Assembly (NCBI GenBank): GCA_017417055.1
Contig: JAFPZX010000174.1
Span: forward strand, 62,001-126,000
From: Anaerolineaceae bacterium
GTDB lineage: Bacteria > Chloroflexota > Anaerolineae > Anaerolineales > Anaerolineaceae
Length of the DNA stretch: 64,000 bases
Direction of reading: 5' to 3'
Below are positions 26,965 through 34,437 of the stretch, in pieces (positions within the stretch are counted from its first letter, which is position 1; each line of letters begins with the position of its first letter). Made by a program: the position numbers and the translations under genes. Under the pieces are notes generated by a model. That model did not search any database. It was not told the origin of the DNA and saw only the letters and a program-made list of their open reading frames with translations.

Positions 26965-27090
26965 TCTATTCTAACATAAAAAACAAAAAATGCAAGGAAA
27001 AACTGACATTTTGATTTCCCCGCCAAAGCCCCTGGTTACGATTCGCGGAGATGCTGACGGGGACTTTCACCGGCGGCTCAGACCAGAGCC

Positions 27091-27150
27091 AGAGGGGACT
27101 GTCCTGTTTTCCAGATCATCTAAGGGACGGTTCCGGAGTAACCGTCCCAT
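27091..27150 (+). repeat. Family D-like palindromic repeats
   Basis: GAGGGGACTGTCC is followed 13 bp later by GGGACGGTTCCGGAGTAACC and GTCCC, a hairpin related to the one at 3478. It is in the 466-bp gene-free stretch between nrdR and the next coding gene, which otherwise holds the NrdR boxes and the short-word repeat below. Confidence 0.55.
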
Positions 27151-27196
27151 TACAGGAACCTGAAAATTGCGCTGAAAGCCCTCTTCCAACGCTTTT

Positions 27197-27302
27197 TCAA
27201 AATCTATCCCCTATATCCTATATCCTATTGCCTATATCCTATATCCTATTCCCTAAAACCAGACACCTGAAACCTGAAACCTGACACTTGACACCTGAAT
27301 GA
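27197..27302 (+). repeat. Degenerate short-word repeat (ATATCCT / ACCTGAA type)
   Basis: Repeated words CTATATCCTATATCCTAT, then CCTGAAACCTGAAACCTGAC. The unit is about 7-9 bp and imperfect, unlike a CRISPR or a clean microsatellite. It ends at the stop of the 223-aa gene. The ACCTGAAACCTG words recur near 45.25 kb. Confidence 0.7.
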
Positions 27303-27303
27303 C

Positions 27304-27975
27304 TCACCCGATGTCTTCGAACTGCTGCAGGAATTGACGAATTTCACCGGACATCTTCGGATAAACCTCACAGAATCTGCTGTCGTTCACCAGTTCCCGC
27401 ATTTCCTCTTTTGTAAAGGAGTAAGCAGCCTGTCCTTCCGGAACATTGACCGAACTGTCATTTCTTTGCGCCGCTCTTGTGAGGATTTCAACCCAATGAC
27501 GATCTTCCGGTTTGAGAATTCCGTCAAGCGCGGCAGGAATGTTCTGCTTATCAGTGCAAGGCGCGGGTGAATTCAGAAGCGCGGGTGTCATATTCGGCAT
27601 CTGCTCGTCGGTTTTCACATGTTTATTTTCCGCGGAATCCCGTTTGTCTGCTGCCGGATTTCCGGGCTGAAATTCTTTTAATGGACTGAAAGCGTTAGCC
27701 TGGCGAAACGCAGAGACTTCATGATTTTTTGAGCTGAAGTCACATTTTTCTTTCGGTTGTGAGAATGCCATTCCGCTGTGATAGGGTCCCCAGCTTTCAT
27801 TGCCGTCTATGAAGTCATAATGGTATTTCTTTATTTTCGCTTCCGTGGCACGCAGACGTTCCAGCAGATTGTAATAGCGGAACTGCAGCTCCAGCAGCTC
27901 ATCGTTCATTTCCTGCTTTTCTTGAATGTATTCGCTCAATGCACGATCGATCTTGCGGAAATGATGGGATGCCAT
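27304..27975 (-). CDS. Hypothetical protein with N-terminal coiled coil (223 aa)
   Basis: Residues 5-55 are rich in Leu, Glu, Lys and Arg in a heptad-like pattern (ALSEYIQEKQEMNDELLELQ), suggesting a coiled coil. Residues 60-145 are polar and low in hydrophobics, probably disordered. Residues 150-223 look folded, with DRHWVEILTRAAQRN and a final helix (EIRQFLQQFEDIG). I recognise no family. It lies 12 bp downstream of the 115-aa gene on the same strand, so the two probably act together. No signal peptide or membrane segment is present, so it should be cytoplasmic. Confidence 0.6.
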   Translation of the reverse strand: MASHHFRKIDRALSEYIQEKQEMNDELLELQFRYYNLLERLRATEAKIKKYHYDFIDGNESWGPYHSGMAFSQPKEKCDFSSKNHEVSAFRQANAFSPLKEFQPGNPAADKRDSAENKHVKTDEQMPNMTPALLNSPAPCTDKQNIPAALDGILKPEDRHWVEILTRAAQRNDSSVNVPEGQAAYSFTKEEMRELVNDSRFCEVYPKMSGEIRQFLQQFEDIG

Positions 27976-27987
27976 CCGGTAAAGTTT

Positions 27988-28335
27988 TTAAGTCGTCAGC
28001 TGACTGAGTTCCGGGAAAGACTGTTCATTCTTTTCCAAAGCGATCTTGGTCAGGCAGCTGCCCGCAAGATAGCGGATCCTTTTGTCCAGCTGAACGGCGG
28101 TTTTGAGATATTGGGAGGAATGCCGGTTATATTTGACGGCCAGATAAAATATGTCATCAACCCTGTTAAGCATTTTCAATGACATTTCACTGAACAATAC
28201 GGCATCGGTTCCGTATTCTTCAAGCGTCTCAAACGGCAGCGAACTGTCCGCGTCCGCGGATGCATTCTGCTCGGTGCAGTCAGTCAGAACCTGATCCAAT
28301 TCTTTCAGCAGCTCTTCACCGTTTGTCTGTGCCAT
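27988..28335 (-). CDS. Hypothetical helical protein (115 aa), paired with the 223-aa gene
   Basis: The start at 28335 is chosen because GGAGG lies about 11 nt upstream; the longer frame from 28389 runs into a family C repeat. The sequence is acidic at the N terminus (GEELLKELDQVLTDCTEQN) and helical after residue 50 (SLKMLNRVDDIFYLAVKYNRH, TAVQLDKRIRYLAGSCL). No family is recognised. It is transcribed ahead of the coiled-coil gene. Confidence 0.6.
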   Translation of the reverse strand: MAQTNGEELLKELDQVLTDCTEQNASADADSSLPFETLEEYGTDAVLFSEMSLKMLNRVDDIFYLAVKYNRHSSQYLKTAVQLDKRIRYLAGSCLTKIALEKNEQSFPELSQLTT

Positions 28336-28373
28336 CTCCGGTTTCCCTCCTTTCCTTGATTTTTTTATTGTCT

Positions 28374-28457
28374 GTTCTGAATGAGTCAAAGTGACCTGTT
28401 TTCGTTGACTCAGACTTGAGTCAACAGAACAGGTTGCATTGACTCAGTGTTGAAGAA
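28374..28457 (+). repeat. Family C palindromic repeat, copy 3
   Basis: TTCTGAATGAGTCAAAGTGA, CCTGTTTTCGTTGACTCAG, CTTGAGTCAACAGAACAGG, TTGCATTGACTCAGTG. It begins 39 bp upstream of the 115-aa gene start. Confidence 0.75.
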
Positions 28458-28486
28458 TTTTGTTTTGCGTCTATTCAGGAACGAGA

Positions 28487-28527
28487 CTGTCTCCGCAGAC
28501 TCGGTATTAAGTCGGAGGGGACTGTCC
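28487..28527 (+). repeat. Family D-like palindromic repeat
   Basis: GACTGTCTCCGCAGACTCGG followed by GTCGGAGGGGACTGTCC. It is the second element in the 809-bp gap between 28336 and tRNA-Arg, which also holds the structured block at 28.7-29.04 kb. Confidence 0.45.
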
Positions 28528-28724
28528 GAAACTGCATATGAAGTATGATTTCCGCTCAATTTTTGAACAGTTGCATTTGAGATATCAACTCTTTTTATCT
28601 CAATTATATTGTTATTTTTATTCTATTTGTCTTTTCTAATTTGTCAATAGTATTCAACGCAATTCTAACAAAAACATGACAAAAGTCACATTGCTCTTTG
28701 TTAGCCGCGCACAGGAAACTGACA

Positions 28725-29045
28725 TTCTGTGCTTCATGAAGCACGATGGGGCCAGCTGCCCGATGTCGCGCAGCCACAAGGGGGCGAAGCTCCTGCTCTG
28801 CATATAAATCCAGACGAAGTCTGTACATTACAGAGCAGGGGCCTCTCGTGCGCCGCTGAGGAAGAAAGAGCGGTGTTTTTCCGGAGGACGATCCGAGGAT
28901 GTTGAAGAGACGCACATGAGGACAGAAGCCTGTGCGGGCTTTGCCGCAACAGGCAGCTGCGAAAGCCCCGGCTCCGTAAGGAACGGGCTTCGCCCATAGA
29001 AATCGAAGCCGGAGCTGCGCCTCCATGTGCTTCGTTCTAACAGTT
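28725..29045. other. Hairpin-rich, G+C-rich non-coding block (possible structured RNA)
   Basis: In about 320 bp I can pair at least six stems: GTGCTTC/GAAGCAC (28729-28744), CCTGCTCTG/CAGAGCAGG (28792-28839) enclosing CAGAC/GTCTG, CCGCT/AGCGG, GCCTGT/ACAGGC enclosing GCGG/CCGC (about 28928-28954), AAGCCC/GGGCTT, and CGAAGC/GCTTCG (about 29004-29034). The block is distinctly G+C-rich between A+T-rich flanks. Long frames cross it on the minus strand, but their proteins are full of Arg, Cys and Ser with no recognisable domain, so I do not call a gene. The end GAACGAAGCACA is shared with a family A repeat (44.67 kb). Confidence 0.5.
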
Positions 29046-29096
29046 AAATCAAATCTTTTATGACAAACCGGTTTTGTCATAAATTTATAATTTCTC

Positions 29097-29125
29097 TTGA
29101 CGAATTTGAATGAGGGGTGTATAAA
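29097..29125 (+). promoter_or_regulatory. Promoter of tRNA-Arg
   Basis: TTGACG and TATAAA about 17 nt apart, ending about 20 nt before the tRNA. Confidence 0.6.
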
Positions 29126-29144
29126 TATAAAGTCGTTAGGAAAT

Positions 29145-29218
29145 GCCCTCTTAGCTCAATTGGATAGAGCGTTTGCTTGCGGAGCAAAAGGTTGGGGATT
29201 CGAATTCCTCAGGGGGCG
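29145..29218 (+). tRNA. tRNA-Arg (anticodon GCG)
   Basis: 74 nt. Acceptor GCCCTCT (29145-29151) pairs with AGGGGGC (29211-29217). The D arm is TAGCTCAATTGGATAGAGC. The anticodon arm TTTGC-TTGCGGA-GCAAA has anticodon GCG at 29179-29181, which reads CGC (and CGU if A34-edited, which GCG is not). The T arm contains GATTCGAAT. No CCA is encoded. A promoter and terminator flank it, so it is a single-gene unit. Confidence 0.95.
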
Positions 29219-29221
29219 CTG

Positions 29222-29248
29222 AAAACCGGTCAAATAGCCGGTTTTTTG
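29222..29248 (+). terminator. Terminator of tRNA-Arg
   Basis: AAAACCGG / CCGGTTTT stem with loop around TCAAATAG, followed by TTTTTT. Confidence 0.8.
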
Positions 29249-29258
29249 CTTTAAAATA

Positions 29259-29386
29259 CTAAGGAAATGCTGATTAATAGCCATTTTACATGAAAAGAGT
29301 CAATGTAACCTGTTCTGTTGACTCATTTTTGAGTCAACGAAAACAGGTCACTTTTGACTCAGGCGAATTAATCAGCGCTTCCTTAG
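29259..29386 (+). repeat. MITE-like element: family C core with terminal inverted repeats
   Basis: Ends CTAAGGAAATGCTGATTAAT (29259-29278) and ATTAATCAGCGCTTCCTTAG (29367-29386) are near-perfect inverted repeats. Inside lies a family C palindrome (ACCTGTTCTGTTGACTCA / TGAGTCAACGAAAACAGGT). Flanks read AAAATA and ATACGA, so a short ATA or TA target duplication is possible. It sits between the tRNA-Arg terminator and the metallopeptidase remnant. Confidence 0.75.
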
Positions 29387-29938
29387 ATACGAAAGCCGGA
29401 AGATCGGAACGGGATCGGAAATTCGGCAGCTCCTATTTATCCGAAAATTCAGATTTTTCCGGAACCCACGAATTGGGCCATATTTTGGCAAGTACTCTGA
29501 TCGATACAGATAATAGTAAGACGGCCAATAAACAGCAGAACACTCATTTGAAAGAGTCTTCTGTCATGAAAAGCGTCTTTAGCAATCCGGATGTCATGCC
29601 CGAGGATTATTACAAAAATCTGAAGCGTTATACAAAAAAAAGACTTGGCAAAAACGCGGAATGACGATGGGGCCACTGGAATTGTTGAAGGCGCAATCAA
29701 TTCCAAAAATAACGACCTTTTCAAAAATGGCTATACTTCCCGTTACGGGGCAGAATCTCCAGGTGAGTTCTTCGCGGAAGCCTTCCATGATGTTTACGCC
29801 AACGGAAACAAAGCAAGAAAGGCCAGTATTGCCACTGTTCAGGAATATGAGAAACGACAGAAGACGCTCACTACAAAGAAATTCTTCCGCAAAAAGCGAG
29901 GCCTCTGGAGGAGATTCAAGAACTGGCTGAAGATGTAA
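29387..29938 (+). pseudogene. Frameshifted remnant of a phage/MuF-type metallopeptidase domain
   Basis: Frame 1 holds FSGTHELGHILASTL, an HExxH-type zinc site (HELGH), and runs to a stop at 29664. The next frame continues with NDDGATGIVEGAINSKNNDL, then YGAESPGEFFAEAFHDVYANG, whose EFFAEAF is the usual place for the third metal ligand. One base appears lost near 29660, where GAATGACG would read GAA-AAT-GAC with an added A. The intact form would be a C-terminal metallopeptidase or toxin-type domain of a phage head-associated protein. The 5' end is missing, replaced by the MITE-like element. The remnant ends in a basic tail (KKRGLWRRFKNWLKM). Confidence 0.6.
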
Positions 29939-29975
29939 ATTTCCGTGGCACGTGGAGTGAGATTGTCCGAATATC

Positions 29976-30644
29976 TTATTCAGCTGTCTGCTGAGTCTGA
30001 TACCAGTCGCAAATATCGTTGAGAAAGCACTCACCGCACTTTGGTTTCCGCGCATCGCACAAGCGTCTGCCCAGCAAAATCAGATTGATATGAGCCGGAC
30101 CGTAAACAGCAGGATCAAAAAGGTCAAGCATCAGCATATGCGTTTGCGTCACATCCGCCTTTTCCGGACGCAGCCCCAGCCGCCCGGTCACGCGGTAAAT
30201 GTGTGTATCGACAGGAAAAGCCGGCATTCCCAGCGAAAACACCATGACGATCGAAGCTGTTTTCAGTCCGACACCCTCAAAAGACGTCAGCCATTCACGT
30301 GCCTCCTCGGGAGATTTTTCTTTAAGAAAAGACAGATCATAATCAGGAGCCACCGCGGAGATCGCACGCAGTACTTTTTGAATCCGAGGCGCTTTCTGGT
30401 TCGCCAGTCCCGCGTTGCGAATACATTCAATCACATTTTCCGTCGGCGCGTCCCGCACTTCATCCCAGGTGGGATAAGTTTCTTTCAATTTTGCAAAAGC
30501 GATATCACGGTTGCGGTCATTTGTGTTTTGTGAAATGATCGTATTGACCAGCTCGTCAATCGCCGGCAGGGTGTTCCAATCCGGCAGCCCCCAATGTTCC
30601 AATATTCGATCATAAATAATCCCTGCTTTTGCTTTTGCGTCCAT
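29976..30644 (-). CDS. nth: Endonuclease III-type DNA glycosylase/AP lyase
   Basis: 222 aa. Helix-hairpin-helix LTSFEGVGLKTASIVMVF (about 118-135) contains the catalytic Lys; FPVDTHIYRVTGRLGL (about 142-157) holds the catalytic Asp. The C terminus has the Cys-X6-Cys-X2-Cys-X5-Cys iron-sulfur cluster (CDARKPKCGECFLNDIC). It removes oxidised pyrimidines from DNA and cuts the abasic site. ISQNTNDRNRDIAFAKL near residue 37 is the family's usual ILSQQTTD region, a little diverged (LSQNT is common in the archaeal/Chloroflexi branch). The symbol is by family; a more specialised EndoIII homologue is possible. Confidence 0.9.
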   Translation of the reverse strand: MDAKAKAGIIYDRILEHWGLPDWNTLPAIDELVNTIISQNTNDRNRDIAFAKLKETYPTWDEVRDAPTENVIECIRNAGLANQKAPRIQKVLRAISAVAPDYDLSFLKEKSPEEAREWLTSFEGVGLKTASIVMVFSLGMPAFPVDTHIYRVTGRLGLRPEKADVTQTHMLMLDLFDPAVYGPAHINLILLGRRLCDARKPKCGECFLNDICDWYQTQQTAE

Positions 30645-30667
30645 ACTGCTCTCCCGATGTCTTTGTT

Positions 30668-30756
30668 CTAAAGAAAGTCTGATTACCCTGTCTGAGTAAA
30701 AACAGGCTGCATTGACTCATTCAACAGAAAAAAGCCATTAATCAGCGTTTTCGTAA
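30668..30756 (+). repeat. MITE-like element, second copy with terminal inverted repeats
   Basis: Ends CTAAAGAAAGTCTGATTA and ATTAATCAGCGTTTTCGTAA, with a partial family C core (AAAACAGGCTGCATTGACTC). It lies 24 bp upstream of nth and would be in its leader or promoter region. Confidence 0.65.
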
Positions 30757-30783
30757 TAATTATACATGAAGTAAATATCGTTT

Positions 30784-30799
30784 TGGCACGAATATTGTT
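30784..30799 (+). promoter_or_regulatory. Sigma-54-like element, imperfect
   Basis: TGGCACGAATATTGTT: a full TGGCACG -24 block with the -12 block reading TTGTT instead of TTGCA, at the right spacing. It lies about 195 bp upstream of the lysozyme gene, ahead of a perfect copy. Confidence 0.35.
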
Positions 30800-30824
30800 A
30801 TCTATGTAAACATACTGAAAGAAA

Positions 30825-30894
30825 AAGCTGAAAATTGAGAAAACTAAGTATCAATCAGCTTTTCCGACAGAAATAACGGATTCTTAAAGAATCC
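30825..30894. promoter_or_regulatory. Inverted repeats upstream of the lysozyme promoter
   Basis: AAGCTGA (30825-30831) with TCAGCTT (30855-30861), and GGATTCTTAAAGAATCC (30878-30894), a perfect palindrome. Their centres lie about 95 and 50 bp upstream of the -24 element, the range used by sigma-54 activators. Confidence 0.4.
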
Positions 30895-30935
30895 GGGAAC
30901 AAAAATGATTATTTGTTCGTTTATATAGGATAAAC

Positions 30936-30951
30936 TGGCATAATAATTGCA
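30936..30951 (+). promoter_or_regulatory. Sigma-54-type -24/-12 promoter of the GH25 gene
   Basis: TGGCATAATAATTGCA: TGGCA (30936-30940), 6 nt, TTGCA (30947-30951). The transcript would start near 30963, giving a leader of about 16 nt with AGGAT before the ATG. Confidence 0.55.
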
Positions 30952-30978
30952 ATAATAATAGACAGGATACAAAAAGTT

Positions 30979-31662
30979 ATGAGCAGATTACGTGCGTTGG
31001 GAGTAGATATCAGTTTCTGGCAGGGGAAACCGGATTTTGAAAAAATGCGGAAAGCCGGGGCGTCTTTCGTTTATGTAAAAGCCAGCCAGAACCTTTGGGA
31101 AGATAAATCCTTCCGGCACAATTGGGAAGGCGCGAAGGCCGCCGGACTGCTGCGCGGAGCCTATCATTTTTATGATATGCGCGAAGGGTCCGATACGCCG
31201 AAGCGTCAGGCTGAATATTTCGCGAATCTGCTCGCTGACGATCCGGGAGAATTACTTCCCGCCATGGACTTTGAGAGCCCCGGAATCGCCGGTTATCCGG
31301 ATTATCCTGATCATGACCAGTGTGATAAGATCGTCCGGCAGTTTTCGGATAAAGTAAGGCAGATTTTGGGATATACTCCCATCCTTTACACGAACCTTGC
31401 CGGCATCACAAAACTGGATCCGCTGACCGAAATGGTAAAAAATATGGAATTGTGGATCGCCTGGTACAATCTGAAGGCCCACCGTCCGAAGTACGGCGTG
31501 TGGTCTGACTGGCGAATTTGGCAGTACAAATCCACCGGTGACGGGATTGCATTTGGGGTTGAATCCAAAGGTCTTGACATGAACGCGTTCAATGGCACAG
31601 TTGAAGATTTATATGACTATGCCAACGGGCTTGGAATGTCAAAGCGGAGATTAACATTGTAG
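30979..31662 (+). CDS. GH25-family lysozyme (muramidase)
   Basis: 227 aa, a complete GH25 barrel. GVDISFWQGKPDF (about 8-20) gives the first catalytic-site Asp, FVYVKASQN and RGAYHFYDM follow, and LLPAMDFES (about 93-101) has the DxE catalytic pair. WIAWYN and WRIWQYKSTG complete the fold. It would cut the beta-1,4 bond between N-acetylmuramic acid and N-acetylglucosamine. No signal peptide is present, so it is either released by lysis, exported otherwise, or phage-derived; nearby lies a phage-type remnant. The sigma-54-like promoter and its three-hairpin 3' region are unusual for a lysozyme. Confidence 0.9.
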   Translation: MSRLRALGVDISFWQGKPDFEKMRKAGASFVYVKASQNLWEDKSFRHNWEGAKAAGLLRGAYHFYDMREGSDTPKRQAEYFANLLADDPGELLPAMDFESPGIAGYPDYPDHDQCDKIVRQFSDKVRQILGYTPILYTNLAGITKLDPLTEMVKNMELWIAWYNLKAHRPKYGVWSDWRIWQYKSTGDGIAFGVESKGLDMNAFNGTVEDLYDYANGLGMSKRRLTL

Positions 31663-31670
31663 AAAACATA

Positions 31671-31797
31671 GTTGGGACGAAAACTCTCTCTCTCCTTACA
31701 TCGTCCCAGGGTATCTATGTTTCGTTTCGTTCTCTCTCCAAGAACGAATTTCTAACCATTGTCATGAGGGCGTCCTTCTCCGGGGCGCCCTCGACAA
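31671..31797 (+). other. Three consecutive perfect hairpins downstream of the lysozyme gene
   Basis: TGGGACGA/TCGTCCCA (31673-31680 with 31701-31708), TTCGTTCT/AGAACGAA (31726-31733 with 31741-31748), and TTGTC...GAGGGCG / CGCCCTCGACAA (31759-31797). The loops of the first two are pyrimidine tracts (CTCTCTCTC). No T-run follows, so this is not a simple terminator. Confidence 0.55.
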
Positions 31798-31801
31798 TTT
31801 A

Positions 31802-31975
31802 ATTTATAAGACTTATGATGTATGATGTATGACCTAAGACATATGACGTTAGACGTATGATGAGTGATGAAAGCCGTATGACGTATGATTAATCTAAAAG
31901 ACGTATGCTGTATGACCATACCGTTCGGTAATAATCATCCAACATACGTCATTCGTCGAATTTCATAGGTCGTAA
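31802..31975. repeat. Degenerate short-word repeat (ATGATGTATGAC type)
   Basis: Words such as ATGATGTATGATGTATGACC and GACGTATGATGAGTGATG recur, with CGTATGA/TCATACG on both strands. The block is 319 bp from the previous gene to DUF47, with no other feature than the hairpins. Confidence 0.6.
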
Positions 31976-31981
31976 TACAAA

Positions 31982-32611
31982 TTACGTATTTTTCATAATT
32001 ACAGATTCAACCGTGTTGGCAAGGTCCTCGATATCATCCATTACGGTTTCAAGGCAGGAATAAAGCTCTTTTACAGACATAAGCACTTTCGGATCGTTTT
32101 CATTTACAAACAGGTCATGCATCCCCTCTCTGTAAAGACGGTCACCGGTTTCCTCATGCTTGTTGATTTCAATGATGATTGGGGAAATACTCTGATCCTT
32201 TTTGAAGTTTTCGAATTTCTTCAGCAAATCGAGCAGCAAATTCACACTTTTTTCAATGAGGTCCATATATTTCAGAACAACATCATCGACCTGCTTGATA
32301 TCGTATTTATAGCAGGTAACCATGATATCTTCGATGCAGTCGGTCAGATTATCCAGCTCCTGAGCCATCAGAACGATATCTTCCCGTTCCAGCGGTGCGA
32401 TGAACTCCTTTATCAGGTGTTCCATGATGTCATGCTGAACCTGGTCGGCTGCGTGTTCAATACCGTGAAGTTCGATCAGGTTATCTTTTATGTCATCATG
32501 TTTGTAATTGTGAAGCAATTCAGATGTTTTGGCAGCCAGATCACAGCTGAATTTACATTGTGAAACAAAGCTGTCAAAATAATACGCGTCCCGTTTATTA
32601 TTGCCAAACAT
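31982..32611 (-). CDS. DUF47/PhoU-like phosphate-transport accessory protein
   Basis: 209 aa, all-helical. The repeated segments ELHGIEHAADQVQHDIMEHL and EREDIVLMAQELDNLTDCIEDIM, plus ELYSCLETVMDDIEDLANTVE, are the three-helix E/D-rich patches of DUF47, which bind metal clusters in PhoU-like proteins. It commonly regulates a neighbouring PiT transporter; here the PiT gene lies 87 bp upstream on the same strand. GGAG precedes the ATG. Confidence 0.88.
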   Translation of the reverse strand: MFGNNKRDAYYFDSFVSQCKFSCDLAAKTSELLHNYKHDDIKDNLIELHGIEHAADQVQHDIMEHLIKEFIAPLEREDIVLMAQELDNLTDCIEDIMVTCYKYDIKQVDDVVLKYMDLIEKSVNLLLDLLKKFENFKKDQSISPIIIEINKHEETGDRLYREGMHDLFVNENDPKVLMSVKELYSCLETVMDDIEDLANTVESVIMKNT

Positions 32612-32698
32612 TTATATCTTCTCCTCTGATAAATCGATTAGAAAAATAACTGTACAGGTACATACACTTTTCCAATGATTTCTGTACTGAATAATTGA

Positions 32699-33751
32699 TT
32701 AGAATATGTGAATAAAAACCTTCGCCATCAAATATCCGATCAAACCGGCGCCGGGAAATGTCAGAACCCATGTCATCACCATCTCCTTTACAATGCCCCA
32801 GTTCACGGAAGAAAACCGTTTTGCCGCGCCGACACCCATCACAGCAGTGGTTTTGCATTGTGTGGTGGATACCGGCAAGCTTAGCAGTGTTGAGATCAAC
32901 AAACAAATGGCTCCGGAAGTATCCGCGCAAAACCCCTGATATGGTTCGAGCTTTACCATATCCATTCCAACAGCTTTAATAATGCGGTATCCGCCGATGG
33001 AAGTTCCGAGCCCCATCGTAAGAGAGCATAAGATCATCAGCCAGAGCGGAATGGTAAAAGACTGCACATTCGGATTTCCTTTTGCCAGGAATGCTCCCAG
33101 CATAAAGACCCCGATGAACTTCTGACCATCCTGAGCACCATGCATAAAAGCCATGGCTGCTCCGCCGAAAACCTGAGCGCGGCGGAAAAAGGTCATGGTT
33201 TTCGGTCTTTCAATGTCACGGCATATTTCCGTAACAATTTTGGCTACCAGGAAACCAATCCCAAACCCGAGAATGGATGAAAGAACCAGACCGTAAAGAA
33301 CCTTGACCCACTCAGAACCATTGATAGCACGGAAACTGCCATGCAGTGCAATAGCCGCACCGGAAATACCGGCAATCAGCGCATGGCTTTCACTGGTAGG
33401 AATTCCGAAAAACCAGGCCGCAACAGCCCAGGTGACAATGGCAACCATGGCAGCACATAAGGCAACCAGAGCGTCATGCGCATCTCCGCCGAAATCGACC
33501 ATATTATAGATTGTCTCGGCCACTTTCGCATTAAAAGCCGTCATCACTACTACACCCAAGAAGTCACAAACAGCAGCCATCAGAATCGCTTTCCGCGGAT
33601 GCATGGCTCTTGTGGAAACACAGGATGCGATAGCATTTGGAGAATCCGTCCAGCCATTTACGAAAATCACACCTAAGGTCAATATCACAGTGATCGTGAA
33701 CGGCAGATTCGTTGTAAATTGGGTTATAAAATCTGAAAAAGTTATTGTCAT
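32699..33751 (-). CDS. Inorganic phosphate transporter, PiT family
   Basis: 350 aa, about 9-10 helices in two inverted PD001131-type repeats. NGWTDSPNAIASCVSTRAM (about 32-50) and GVGAAKRFSSVNWGIVKEMV (about 303-322) are the repeat signatures, with FMHGAQDGQKFIGVFML (about 207-223) as the second core motif. It carries phosphate, probably with cation or proton symport. Its partner DUF47 follows. A TATAAT lies 16 nt upstream of the ATG, giving a leader of about 9 nt. Confidence 0.9.
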   Translation of the reverse strand: MTITFSDFITQFTTNLPFTITVILTLGVIFVNGWTDSPNAIASCVSTRAMHPRKAILMAAVCDFLGVVVMTAFNAKVAETIYNMVDFGGDAHDALVALCAAMVAIVTWAVAAWFFGIPTSESHALIAGISGAAIALHGSFRAINGSEWVKVLYGLVLSSILGFGIGFLVAKIVTEICRDIERPKTMTFFRRAQVFGGAAMAFMHGAQDGQKFIGVFMLGAFLAKGNPNVQSFTIPLWLMILCSLTMGLGTSIGGYRIIKAVGMDMVKLEPYQGFCADTSGAICLLISTLLSLPVSTTQCKTTAVMGVGAAKRFSSVNWGIVKEMVMTWVLTFPGAGLIGYLMAKVFIHIF

Positions 33752-33879
33752 AGTTCAGCACACATAAATTATAATTATGAGATTATAAAGTATTCTATCA
33801 TAGAAACTGATTATTTTTATAAAAACAAGAGGAAAATATTAGTGGTTATGTTACTAATCGTTACAAATCAGATTAAACA

Positions 33880-33902
33880 AAAAAACCCGGAAACCCGGGT
33901 CT
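33880..33902 (-). terminator. Terminator of the 125-aa secreted protein gene
   Basis: On the minus strand ACCCGG / CCGGGT with loop GTTT, followed by TTTTTTG. Confidence 0.75.
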
Positions 33903-33924
33903 TTTTGTTTATAAATTATATTGA

Positions 33925-34302
33925 TTAGCTGTGGGCAGGAACGTACTGAGGAGCGACATAATCGCGGTACAGAGCTTCACGCAGATAGAACTCAGCCATA
34001 TCGAGCAGTTTGTTAAAGTCGGGAGCACCGCTGACAGCCTGGTTTGCATAATCGAGGCAGGCATTGAGTTCATCGCCACGATATTCACCCTTAGCAGCCA
34101 ATTCGCGCATACCGGCATAAACAGCCGTGCGCAGTTCAGCTAAGCCTTCATTCGCCAATTCTTTGCGACCATTGTCCAAAGCAAAGCGAATCTTTTCAAT
34201 AGCGACAACACCATCAGAATACGGAGAAGCTGAGGCTGATGCCACAACGCCGAGAATCATCGCGGCCAACACAAAAAGAATAAGGATTGTAGATTTTTTC
34301 AT
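33925..34302 (-). CDS. Secreted protein of 125 aa, unknown function
   Basis: The signal peptide MKKSTILILFVLAAMILGVV ends near SASA-SPY. The mature part is helical and soluble (AIEKIRFALDNGRKELANEG, DELNACLDYANQAVSG, KLLDMAEFYLREALYRDY). It is reminiscent of small DUF-type helical secreted proteins but I recognise no family. The start at 34302 has AGGAAG upstream; a GTG at 34308 is an alternative. A TATAAT lies about 80 nt upstream, and a terminator follows, so it is a single-gene unit, divergent from the LiaF-like gene. Confidence 0.7.
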   Translation of the reverse strand: MKKSTILILFVLAAMILGVVASASASPYSDGVVAIEKIRFALDNGRKELANEGLAELRTAVYAGMRELAAKGEYRGDELNACLDYANQAVSGAPDFNKLLDMAEFYLREALYRDYVAPQYVPAHS

Positions 34303-34437
34303 GCTCACTTCCTTTCACCTTTAGAACATAGAATGTCTAAGGGTTTCTACAAATTCAAGAGTATTATACACGATATTCCGGATTTAGCAAGAAAATAGTG
34401 ATTTTTATTTCCAACTTTGTATTTTTTACCAAACCGG

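Noticed and set aside
28604-29080. 158-aa minus-strand open frame over the hairpin-rich block
   Set aside because: The translation is rich in Arg, Cys and Leu without domain or ribosome-binding site, and the DNA is dominated by hairpins; treated as non-coding.
29219-29258. Prophage attachment site at tRNA-Arg
   Set aside because: I find no duplicated 3' tRNA end downstream and no integrase; only a remnant and repeats are present.
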